A DNA stretch of 64,000 nt from Herbidospora cretacea. GTDB taxonomy: Bacteria > Actinomycetota > Actinomycetes > Streptosporangiales > Streptosporangiaceae. Under the pieces are notes generated by a model. It was not told the origin of the DNA. It searched no databases and saw only the letters and a program-made list of their open reading frames with translations. Location: positions 121,877 through 185,876 of the forward strand of contig NZ_BBXG01000017.1 of the NCBI RefSeq assembly GCF_001570605.1. Direction: 5' to 3'. Position 1 is the stretch's first letter; every line of letters begins with the position of its first letter. The translations under genes and the position numbers were made by a program. Below, in pieces: positions 43,229-50,604 of this stretch.

Positions 43229-45796
43229 TTACCGCCGCGACCCCACCTGGGATTCCAGCACGTCGTCCGGGGTCGCGGTCTCGCGTTCCTTCCGCGACGG
43301 CCGCAACCGGATGCCCTCCAGGCGGTCGAACCCGTCCAGGATCCGCTCCCCGAGGCCGCGCACCCGCAGCAGCGCCGACATGGGCGCCAGCACCGCCGCG
43401 ATCCGCCGCCCCCGTGACACCGACGCCGCCAGCCCCCGCCTGACCGCCTTCAGGTCGTCGACCAGAGGCGTGATCTCGCCGGGGGTCCGGGCGTAGCGCA
43501 GCTTCTCCTCGCTGGTGGCGATCTTGGTCAGTGCCTTGGCCGCCTCGGTGTCGAGCGGGTAGGCCGCCGTCAGCCGCCGGCCGAGCGCCCGGGGCGTCTC
43601 GCTGCCCGCCTTGGGCATGCCCAGGTCGATCAGCGTGTCGCAGAGCTCGGCCCACGCCGCCTCCACAGCCGGGGCCGCGAAGGCGTTCTCCTGCGGCGGG
43701 GGCGCGACCGGCTCCTCGGGAGCGGCCCAGACGGAAACGGGCCTCTTGGCGACGGGTTCGCCGCCGATCACCTCGCCGCCGCCCCAGCCGTCGTCCTCGT
43801 CGTCCTTCCCCGGCCGCACTACGGGCACTTCCTCGTCCGGCACGGCCGCCGCCCGGTTGAGCACCCGCCGCCGCCACAGCCACAGCACCGCCCGCATGAG
43901 CGCGGGGATCAGCGACAGCAGCAGCGCGACGGCCACCCCGATGCCGATCTTCACCCAGAGCGGCGTCTCCTCGGCCGCCGGCAGACCGGTCGGCCCGAGC
44001 TCGCGCTCGGCGTTGTCGATGCCCCGGGCCGGGCTGTTGGCGCCCGGCGAGGCCGCCGGGTCACTCGACGGCCTGGCCGACGCCCCGGGGGAGGGGGTCG
44101 CCGAGTCGGACTGCGGCAGCGTGTACGACGGCACCCGTGCCGTCGCCTGCCCGAGCCCGCCCGACGGGGTCGGCTCGAAGGTCAGCCATCCGGCGCCCTC
44201 GAAGTAGAGCTCCGGCCAGGCGTGCGCGTCGTGGGTCCGGACGATCCACCGGCCCTCCGACTTGGTCCCGCCGGTGTAGCCGATCGACACCCGCGACGGG
44301 ATGCCCAGGATGCGCGCCATGACGGCGAAGGCGCTGGCGAACTGCTCGCAGTAACCCGCCTTGCCGACCAGCAGGAAGTCGGTCAGCGCGTTCAGCCCCG
44401 ACCCCCTCGTCTGCAGGTCGTAGGTGAAGCCGCCGGTCCTGGTGAAGAACTCCTGCAGCATCACCGCCCTCTGGTAGTCGGAGGTGGCGCCCTGGGTGAC
44501 CTGGGCGGCCAGGTCGACCACCGCGGGGTCGATGTCGGCGGGCAGCGTCAGGAACCGGCCCTGCACGTCGATCGGCGCCTGCGGCGCGCTCTCCAGCATC
44601 TCCGGCTCGGGCCGCACGTCCTTGCCGATGACCTGATACTCCAGCCCGGCCGCGTCGTCCTCGGTGGAGAACACCATGAGCGTGTTGCGGTCGGCCCGCC
44701 AGTCGCCGTCGGCGATGACCTGCGTGGCCGGGTAGGGCAGCGGCAGGAACCGCAGCTCCTCGATGTCCTCGCTGACCGTGATGGTCTGGTCGGTGGCCAC
44801 GCCCGGGGTCGTCACCGACAGGCCCGGCGGGGGCGGCATGACGCTCTCGCTCACCCGGTCCTCGGGCCGCCCGCGCAGCGAGCTCGACTTGAACTGCTGC
44901 CCGTCGAACTCGTCGAGCGAGTAGATGCGCAGGTAGCGCGGCACGTCGTCCTTGGACGTGTACGTCAGCACCGGCGCGTTCACCGGATGCGACAGCTGCC
45001 CGCTGAGCTTGGCGATGGCGTCGGGGATGCCGACGTTGCGGCCGCCCGGCCCCAGGCCGTTGCCCACCCCGAACCCGAACGGCGGGTTGGGCGTCAGCGT
45101 GGGGATCAGCGCCGGGAGGCCGATGGCCAGCGCCACGGCGGTGACCCCAATGCGCTTGCCCGACAGCACGAGCTTGCCCGCGTCGGGCGTGGTGGTGGTC
45201 GTGCGCGAACGGCGTACCAGCACGGCACGCCCCCAGTGGGAGACCCGTTCGCGCCCGTCGGAGACCAGCAGGCCGACGAAACCGAGCGCGCCGATGACGA
45301 ACGCGGGCCAGGCGATCGGCTCGTTCAAAACGGCGGCCGGGACGGTGAACAGCCCGAGCAGCGGCAGGCCCGCCAGGGCCGCCCGGCGCACCCGCACCGC
45401 GAACGCGTCGACCAGCATCGCGATGAACGCGACGCCGCCGGCGGTCAGCAGGCTGATGCCGGTGGTCGACGGGACCGGCGCGGCGAACTTCTGGATCTCG
45501 TCCCAGCCGCCCGCCATCAGCTCGGCGATCCGCGCGGTGGAGTCGAAGTTGGGGATGAACCCCCACCAGGCCTCGTCGTGGGCGAAGGCGACCGTCATGA
45601 ACACGATCGCGGCCAGCGCCATCGCGATCGGCGCGGCGAACGCCGGCTGCGCGAACCGCGACACCAGCACCGCCGCCGCGGTCGTGCAGAGCAGCACGCC
45701 CAGCGTCGCCCAGAACCACGAGCCCTCGGAGAACAGCGGATAGAGAGTGAGCGCGACGGCACCGGTGGCGGCCCCCGACGCGATGGGCAGTCGCAT
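43229..45796 (-). CDS. Membrane transglutaminase-like protein (TgpA type)
   Basis: 855 residues. About six N-terminal membrane helices (residues 1-230) precede an extracytoplasmic region with a transglutaminase core: GKAGYCEQFASAFAVMARILGIPSRVSIGYTGG (catalytic Cys), then THDAHAWPELYFEGAGWLTFEPTP (His and Asp). A Ser/Pro/Ala linker, another membrane helix (WVKIGIGVAVALLLSLIPAL) and a cytosolic C-terminal domain (DUF4129-like) follow. With DUF58 and MoxR genes it forms a conserved actinobacterial trio, probably acting at the envelope. ATG 45796 shares one base with the DUF58 stop. Confidence 0.92.
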   Translation of the reverse strand: MRLPIASGAATGAVALTLYPLFSEGSWFWATLGVLLCTTAAAVLVSRFAQPAFAAPIAMALAAIVFMTVAFAHDEAWWGFIPNFDSTARIAELMAGGWDEIQKFAAPVPSTTGISLLTAGGVAFIAMLVDAFAVRVRRAALAGLPLLGLFTVPAAVLNEPIAWPAFVIGALGFVGLLVSDGRERVSHWGRAVLVRRSRTTTTTPDAGKLVLSGKRIGVTAVALAIGLPALIPTLTPNPPFGFGVGNGLGPGGRNVGIPDAIAKLSGQLSHPVNAPVLTYTSKDDVPRYLRIYSLDEFDGQQFKSSSLRGRPEDRVSESVMPPPPGLSVTTPGVATDQTITVSEDIEELRFLPLPYPATQVIADGDWRADRNTLMVFSTEDDAAGLEYQVIGKDVRPEPEMLESAPQAPIDVQGRFLTLPADIDPAVVDLAAQVTQGATSDYQRAVMLQEFFTRTGGFTYDLQTRGSGLNALTDFLLVGKAGYCEQFASAFAVMARILGIPSRVSIGYTGGTKSEGRWIVRTHDAHAWPELYFEGAGWLTFEPTPSGGLGQATARVPSYTLPQSDSATPSPGASARPSSDPAASPGANSPARGIDNAERELGPTGLPAAEETPLWVKIGIGVAVALLLSLIPALMRAVLWLWRRRVLNRAAAVPDEEVPVVRPGKDDEDDGWGGGEVIGGEPVAKRPVSVWAAPEEPVAPPPQENAFAAPAVEAAWAELCDTLIDLGMPKAGSETPRALGRRLTAAYPLDTEAAKALTKIATSEEKLRYARTPGEITPLVDDLKAVRRGLAASVSRGRRIAAVLAPMSALLRVRGLGERILDGFDRLEGIRLRPSRKERETATPDDVLESQVGSRR

Positions 45797-47034
45797 CACG
45801 CGGCACTCCTCTTGTACGCGGCGTCCGGCCACACCGTCGCCAGCGAGGTCCCGGCGGGCAGCCGCAGCACCCGCCAGCCGCCCGCGGCCAGCACGGCCTG
45901 CGCCTGTTCGTGTTCGGGGGAGACCACGTCGGCGCTCCCGCCCTCCCAGGTCGCGACGTCGAGCAGCACCGCGACGCCGGTCATGTGGCCGTGCCGCAGC
46001 CGCGCCAGCGCCTGCGCGTCGTCGAGGTCGAGCGCCCCGACCACCGCCACGATCAGTCCTTCGCCGCCGCCCTGCCGCAGCCCGGCGATGCCGTTGGACA
46101 GCGACCGCGACTGGCTGTTGCGCACCACCGCGAGCGTGTCGAGCAGGGAGGCCTGCACGCCGCCCTCCATGAGCGGCTGCGCCCCCTGGTCGGTGACCAG
46201 CCGCAGCCCGAGGCCCTCGTGCGCGAGGTGCACGCCGATGGAGGCCGCCGCCGAGACCGCGACCTCGAACGACGAGCGCGGCCCCTCGCCCCGGTGGGCG
46301 GGCCGCCGCGTGTCGAGCAGGAGCGCGCCGCGGCTCTGCCACTGCTGCTCCTCGCGCCGCACCATCAGCTCGCCGTAGCGGGCGGTGGAACGCCAGTGGA
46401 CGCGGCGCAAATCGTCGCCCTGCCGGTAGTCGCGCGGCGCGACGTCGTCGTCGCCCGCGGCGGCCACCGATCGTGTACGGCTGTCGCCCCCGCCCGCGAA
46501 CTCTCCGGACAGGCGCACGTACGGCAGCGGGACGACCTGCGGAATCACCACGAGGGAGTCGGTCGCGGTGAACGTGCGGGCCAGTTCGACCAGCCCGAAC
46601 GGGTCGGTGATGCGCACCGACAGAGGGCCGATGGAGTAACGCCCGCGCAGGTCCGACCGCACCTTGTAGTCGATCTCGCGGATCCCCTTGGCCTCCACCC
46701 GGTCGAGCACGAACCGGGGGCGGGTGCCGAGGGCGTACTGCAGCGTGTCCTCGACGAGGAGCAGGCCGGTGGGCAGCCGGGTCACGTTCTCCAGCCGCAG
46801 CGTGACCGTGCTGTCGTTGCCGGCCTCGACCCGGGAGGGGTCGAGACGGCGCGCGCAGCTCAGCCGGTAACGGGTCCGCGCCACGACCATGACGGCCAGC
46901 AGCGGCAGCGCGACGATCAGGATCGCCACGCGGACGAGGTCGTGCTCCCCGAGCAGGAAGGCGCACACCAGGGCGGCGATCCCGGACGCGAGGAACGACC
47001 TGCCCCGGGCGGTGAGCGCCCTGAGTCCGGTCAT
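45796..47034 (-). CDS. DUF58 (VWA-like) membrane protein
   Basis: 412 residues. Two N-terminal membrane helices (SFLASGIAALVCAFLLG and VAILIVALPLLAVMVVA) precede the DUF58 domain with the signature APRDYRQGDDLRRVHWRSTARYGELMVRREEQQ and a VWA-like fold (GALLLDTRR). It usually works with a MoxR ATPase in assembly or quality control of envelope complexes. ATG 47034 begins MTGLRALTARGRSFLASG, the normal family start; the open frame upstream overlaps moxR and is discarded. The MoxR gene lies 11 bases upstream. Confidence 0.92.
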   Translation of the reverse strand: MTGLRALTARGRSFLASGIAALVCAFLLGEHDLVRVAILIVALPLLAVMVVARTRYRLSCARRLDPSRVEAGNDSTVTLRLENVTRLPTGLLLVEDTLQYALGTRPRFVLDRVEAKGIREIDYKVRSDLRGRYSIGPLSVRITDPFGLVELARTFTATDSLVVIPQVVPLPYVRLSGEFAGGGDSRTRSVAAAGDDDVAPRDYRQGDDLRRVHWRSTARYGELMVRREEQQWQSRGALLLDTRRPAHRGEGPRSSFEVAVSAAASIGVHLAHEGLGLRLVTDQGAQPLMEGGVQASLLDTLAVVRNSQSRSLSNGIAGLRQGGGEGLIVAVVGALDLDDAQALARLRHGHMTGVAVLLDVATWEGGSADVVSPEHEQAQAVLAAGGWRVLRLPAGTSLATVWPDAAYKRSAA

Positions 47035-47045
47035 AAAGAGGAGTC

Positions 47046-48032
47046 CTACTTCGTGTCGGGCACCGGGACACGGCGCACAAGCTCGGCGAGGGCCTGCTCG
47101 GGCAGCCGCCGCTGGCCCTGGGCCTCCATGCTGGGCAGCAGGCGGTGGGCCAGGACCTGAACCGCGAGGTCCTGCACGTCGTCGGGGATCACGTAGTCGC
47201 GCCCGGAGAGCGCGGCGTGCGCCCTGGCCGCCCGGACGAGCTGCAGGGTGGCGCGCGGGGAGGCGCCCAGCCGCAGGTCGGGGCTCTGCCGGGTGGCGTG
47301 GACCAGGTCGATGGCGTACTTCTTCACCGGCTGCGAGACGTAGACCGCGCGGACCGCCTGGATCAGGCCCTTCACCTCGGCGGTGGTGGCGACCGGCTCC
47401 AGCTTGTCGAGCGGCTGCGAGGCGCCGTGCACGTCGAGCATCTCCAGCTCGGCGGCGGGCTCGGGGTAGCCCATCGCGATCTTGGCGGTGAACCGGTCGC
47501 GCTGCGCCTCGGGCAGGGGATAGGTGCCCTCCATCTCGATCGGGTTCTGGGTCGCGATGACCATGAACGGCGCGTCGAGCGGGTGGGTGACGCCGTCGAC
47601 GGTGACCTGGCGCTCCTCCATGCACTCCAGGAGGGCCGACTGGGTCTTCGGCGAGGCCCGGTTGATCTCGTCGCCGACCACGATGTTGGCGAACACCGGT
47701 CCGGGCTTGAACTCGAACTCGCGGGTCTGCTGGTTGTAGGCGCTCACGCCGGTGATGTCGGAGGGCAGCAGGTCGGGGGTGAACTGCACCCGGCGCATCG
47801 GGCAGTCGATCGACTTCGCCAGGGCCTTGGCGAGCATCGTCTTCCCCACCCCCGGTACGTCTTCGATGAGAAGGTGACCTTCGGCGAGCAACACGGTCAG
47901 CGTCAGCCGCACCACATCGCTTTTGCCTTCGATGACGGATTCGATCGCTTCCCGGATCCGGTGTGCGACCTCGACCAGCTCGTCCAGACTCTCCGAGCCG
48001 GCCTCGTCAACGACGCCGTGAGTTACTGCCAC
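47046..48032 (-). CDS. moxR: MoxR-family AAA+ ATPase
   Basis: 328 residues. Walker A is EDVPGVGKTMLAKAL, Walker B is IVVGDEINRASPKTQSALLECMEE, sensor 1 is VIATQNPIEMEGTYPLPEAQRDRF, and the C-terminal lid contains RLGASPRATLQLVRAARAHA. These are all MRP-subfamily MoxR features. It is the first gene of the MoxR-DUF58-transglutaminase operon, probably a chaperone for its partners. GTG 48032 has GGAGG upstream. It is divergent from mraZ across a 412-base spacer. Confidence 0.95.
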   Translation of the reverse strand: MAVTHGVVDEAGSESLDELVEVAHRIREAIESVIEGKSDVVRLTLTVLLAEGHLLIEDVPGVGKTMLAKALAKSIDCPMRRVQFTPDLLPSDITGVSAYNQQTREFEFKPGPVFANIVVGDEINRASPKTQSALLECMEERQVTVDGVTHPLDAPFMVIATQNPIEMEGTYPLPEAQRDRFTAKIAMGYPEPAAELEMLDVHGASQPLDKLEPVATTAEVKGLIQAVRAVYVSQPVKKYAIDLVHATRQSPDLRLGASPRATLQLVRAARAHAALSGRDYVIPDDVQDLAVQVLAHRLLPSMEAQGQRRLPEQALAELVRRVPVPDTK

Positions 48033-48444
48033 CGGGCCTCCAAGGGCGTGCCGTATTGCTGGGGGTTTGCCATTTGTTATCCATTGTGTGTACCGAGACT
48101 ATGCCGCACATGGTTCTCGGGCGACTTTGTGCAGAAAGACGGGTGAACTGCCCACAGTGTCGTGCTACGTGGTCTTGGTCGTGTGGTACGCCCGTTCGGA
48201 TTCCGTGACACGCCGGCGCGCGTCTTGACCCTCTAGCTGCTGATAAGCCCGGGACGCGACACGCCCGCGCCGCTCCGCCGCCCCACTTCGCACCACCGCA
48301 TTTGACCTGCGAAAACGTCCGATAAACGAGATCGTCATACCGTTTGAATCAGTTGACGGTGGAGAGAAGTGGAGTATGGTGGAGCCCAGTGGAGGGCCGT
48401 GGCCGTAGGGCTTCGTGTTCCCCATGGCACGGGAGGTGAAGCCG
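48033..48444. other. Divergent regulatory spacer between moxR and mraZ
   Basis: 412 bases with no supported gene. The mraZ promoter and operator occupy 48353-48404. TTGACC at 48302-48307 could be a second, upstream -35 but lacks a well-spaced -10. The moxR promoter should lie at about 48070-48110 (minus strand), where GGATAAC- and TAGTCT-like hexamers occur, but none is convincing. Confidence 0.55.
48353..48404 (+). promoter_or_regulatory. mraZ promoter with five MraZ-type boxes
   Basis: TTGACG (48353-48358), 16-bp spacer, TATGGT (48375-48380). GTGGAG repeats start at 48359, 48369, 48379 and 48389, and GTGGCC at 48399, exactly 10 bp apart. MraZ of other bacteria binds GTGGG-type direct repeats at this spacing, so the array across the spacer, -10 and start site is a credible autorepression operator. 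Confidence 0.85.
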
Positions 48445-48876
48445 ATGTTCCTCGGCACTCACCACCCGCGCCTCGATGACAAAGGACGGCTGTTCCTGCC
48501 GGCGAAGTATCGCGAGGAGCTGGCGGAGGGTCTTGTGATCACCAAAGGCCAGGAGCGCTGCCTCTACGTCTTCCCCGTAGAGGAGTTCCAGCGCATCACT
48601 GAGGCTTTGCGCACCGCGCCGGTGACCGCCAAGGCCGTCCGCGATTACAGCCGCGTCTTCTTCGCCAGTGCCTCCGATGAGACCCCCGACAAACAGGGGC
48701 GCGTCACCATCCCGCCCGGCCTGCGCCAGTACGCCGGGCTCGACCGTGACTGCGTGGTCATCGGCGCCAACACCCGCTTGGAGATCTGGGCCGCCCCGGC
48801 GTGGGAGGCCTATCTCGCCGACCAGGAGCAGGCATTCGCCGACCTTTCCGAGGAGGTGTTGCCAGGGATCCTGTGA
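48445..48876 (+). CDS. mraZ: Transcriptional regulator MraZ
   Basis: 143 residues with two AbrB-like swapped-hairpin modules, each with the D-x-x-G-R signature: [17 protein letters not shown] (about 9-25) and [17 protein letters not shown] (about 83-99). It forms a ring that binds direct repeats upstream of its own operon and represses dcw genes. ATG 48445 is chosen because GGGAGGTG lies just upstream and [15 protein letters not shown] is the universal start; GTG 48415 would add ten residues. First gene of the dcw cluster. Confidence 0.96.
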   Translation: MFLGTHHPRLDDKGRLFLPAKYREELAEGLVITKGQERCLYVFPVEEFQRITEALRTAPVTAKAVRDYSRVFFASASDETPDKQGRVTIPPGLRQYAGLDRDCVVIGANTRLEIWAAPAWEAYLADQEQAFADLSEEVLPGIL

Positions 48877-48928
48877 CCTTTCCAATGACCCGTCGGTGAC
48901 GTTCGGCGAGGTCTCCACCCGCCCGCCG

Positions 48929-48962
48929 GGTACCTGATGCACCTTCCCCGGTGTCAGGTGCC
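48929..48962 (+). other. Hairpin between mraZ and rsmH
   Basis: GGTACCTGA plus CACC on the left pairs with GGTG plus TCAGGTGCC on the right: a 13-bp stem with a 2-base bulge and a short loop. It is followed by no T-run. It sits in the 244-base gap and could moderate read-through from mraZ into rsmH. A separate -10 like TTATAC occurs shortly before rsmH. Confidence 0.5.
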
Positions 48963-49120
48963 ACGAGACGCGGTTCGCGGATGGGGACCTGGCCGGACGG
49001 GTCGGCTCTCCGCCATGATTCTCGGCGGCACAGCCGGTCGAGGGTGGGGACTGTCTGACCGACGGGGGCCGCGCTACCGCGAGCCCAGAAGCGGCATTTA
49101 TACATGGGGGTGTACGACGA

Positions 49121-50080
49121 ATGATCGACCAGAACACCGGTGGACACGTTCCGGTGCTGCTGGGGCGGGTGCTGGAGCTGCTGGCTCCCGCGCTCACCGG
49201 GCCGTCCCCGGTGGTCGTCGACGCCAACCTGGGACTGGGGGGCCACGCCGAGGCGATCCTCGCCGCCCACCCCACCGTCCACCTCATCGGCATCGACCGC
49301 GACCCCTACGCCATCGAGATGTCGACCGAGCGCCTCGCGCCCTACTCCGGCCGCACGACGATCGTCCGGGCGGTCTCCAGCGATCTTCCCGGCGTCCTGC
49401 GCGAAGCGGGCCGGCCGGTCATCGACGGCGCGCTGTTCGACCTCGGCGTCTCCTCGCCGCAGCTCGACGAGGCCGACCGCGGTTTCGCCTACTCCTACGA
49501 CGCGCCCCTCGACATGCGCATGGACCGCGACCAGGAACTGACCGCCGCCGACGTGGTGAACACGTACGCGCCGCGCGACCTGGCCCGCGTGCTGCGCGAC
49601 TTCGGCGAGGAGCGCTTCGCCGCGCGGATCGCCGACCGGGTCGCCAAGGAGCGGGCCGTCGAGCCGATCACCTCGACCAAGCGCCTCGCCGACCTCGTGC
49701 GTGAGGCGATCCCCGCCGCGACCCGCCGGACCGGCGGCAACCCGGCGAAACGAACCTTCCAGGCGTTGCGCATCGAAGTGAACGCGGAGCTGGCCGCCCT
49801 CGACGTGGCCCTGCCCGCCTCGCTCGACGCGCTGGCGGTGGGCGGGCGCGTCGTCGTGCTCTCCTACCACTCCTTGGAGGACCGGCTGACCAAGCAGGTT
49901 CTCGCGGCGCGAACCAGGGAAACAGGCCCTCCCGGGCTGCCCGTCCCGATGGAGGCTCACCAGCCCCGGTTCCGCCACCTGACGAGGGGAGCCGAGCTCC
50001 CCGACGACGACGAGCTGACCCGCAACCCGCGGGCCGCCTCGGCCCGGTTGCGGGCGGCAGAGAGGATCCGCCAAGGATGA
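49121..50080 (+). CDS. rsmH: 16S rRNA (cytosine-1402-N4)-methyltransferase
   Basis: RsmH (MraW) N4-methylates C1402 of 16S rRNA with SAM. The 319 residues have [15 protein letters not shown] near the start, [16 protein letters not shown] (SAM motif I, with N where T/C is common), [41 protein letters not shown] and [10 protein letters not shown] plus [14 protein letters not shown] 49121 follows GGGGGTG. The stop overlaps the ftsL start (ATGA). Confidence 0.96.
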   Translation: MIDQNTGGHVPVLLGRVLELLAPALTGPSPVVVDANLGLGGHAEAILAAHPTVHLIGIDRDPYAIEMSTERLAPYSGRTTIVRAVSSDLPGVLREAGRPVIDGALFDLGVSSPQLDEADRGFAYSYDAPLDMRMDRDQELTAADVVNTYAPRDLARVLRDFGEERFAARIADRVAKERAVEPITSTKRLADLVREAIPAATRRTGGNPAKRTFQALRIEVNAELAALDVALPASLDALAVGGRVVVLSYHSLEDRLTKQVLAARTRETGPPGLPVPMEAHQPRFRHLTRGAELPDDDELTRNPRAASARLRAAERIRQG

Positions 50081-50604
50081 GGCCGACGATGAGCCCTGGC
50101 ACGACCCCAGTGAAAGACCCGAAGACCGACGTCAAGCCGGACGCCCGGCCCGACGTCCGGCGTCGTCCGCGCGGGCCGGTCACCCACGCCCGCCCGGTGG
50201 CCCGGCCGGAGACCCCGGTCGCCCGTCGCGCGCCGCAGCCGCCGGCCGAGCGGCGGCGTCCGCCGAGGGCTCCGTTCGTCATGCTCGTCGTCGGTCTGCT
50301 CGGCGGTGGCCTCGTCAGCTTGCTGCTGCTCAACACCGTGCTCGCGCAGGACTCCTTCAAGCACAACGAGCTGCGCCGGGTGAACGAGCAGCTGCGTCAG
50401 CAGGCCGACAACGTGAAGAGCGACATCCGCGCCAGGCGTCAGCCCGACGCCGTCGCCAAGAGCGGCGTCCAGCACGGCGTGTCGCCCGACGAGACGGCCC
50501 CCAAGTGGGTCGGCGGCGGTCAGTCGCCGTCGGTCACCGACCCCGAGCCCACCACTTCGGGTCGCACTGAGCCCAACGCTGAGACGGGGAGCACCGAGCA
50601 GTGA
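50077..50604 (+). CDS. ftsL: FtsL-like cell division protein
   Basis: 175 residues with FtsL topology: a basic, Pro/Arg-rich cytosolic part (1-66), one membrane helix (67-89, [19 protein letters not shown]) and a short heptad-like coil ([20 protein letters not shown], 91-110), then a disordered tail. FtsL has little sequence conservation; identity rests on topology and its place between rsmH and ftsI. It probably joins FtsQ and FtsB-like partners to activate FtsWI. The tail after residue 120 is longer than usual. Both ends overlap neighbours by 4 bases. Confidence 0.8.
   Translation: MRPTMSPGTTPVKDPKTDVKPDARPDVRRRPRGPVTHARPVARPETPVARRAPQPPAERRRPPRAPFVMLVVGLLGGGLVSLLLLNTVLAQDSFKHNELRRVNEQLRQQADNVKSDIRARRQPDAVAKSGVQHGVSPDETAPKWVGGGQSPSVTDPEPTTSGRTEPNAETGSTEQ

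Noticed and set aside
43229..47080. 1283-codon minus-strand frame ending as the transglutaminase
   Set aside because: The upstream portion is a shadow of the DUF58 gene; the real start is ATG 45796.
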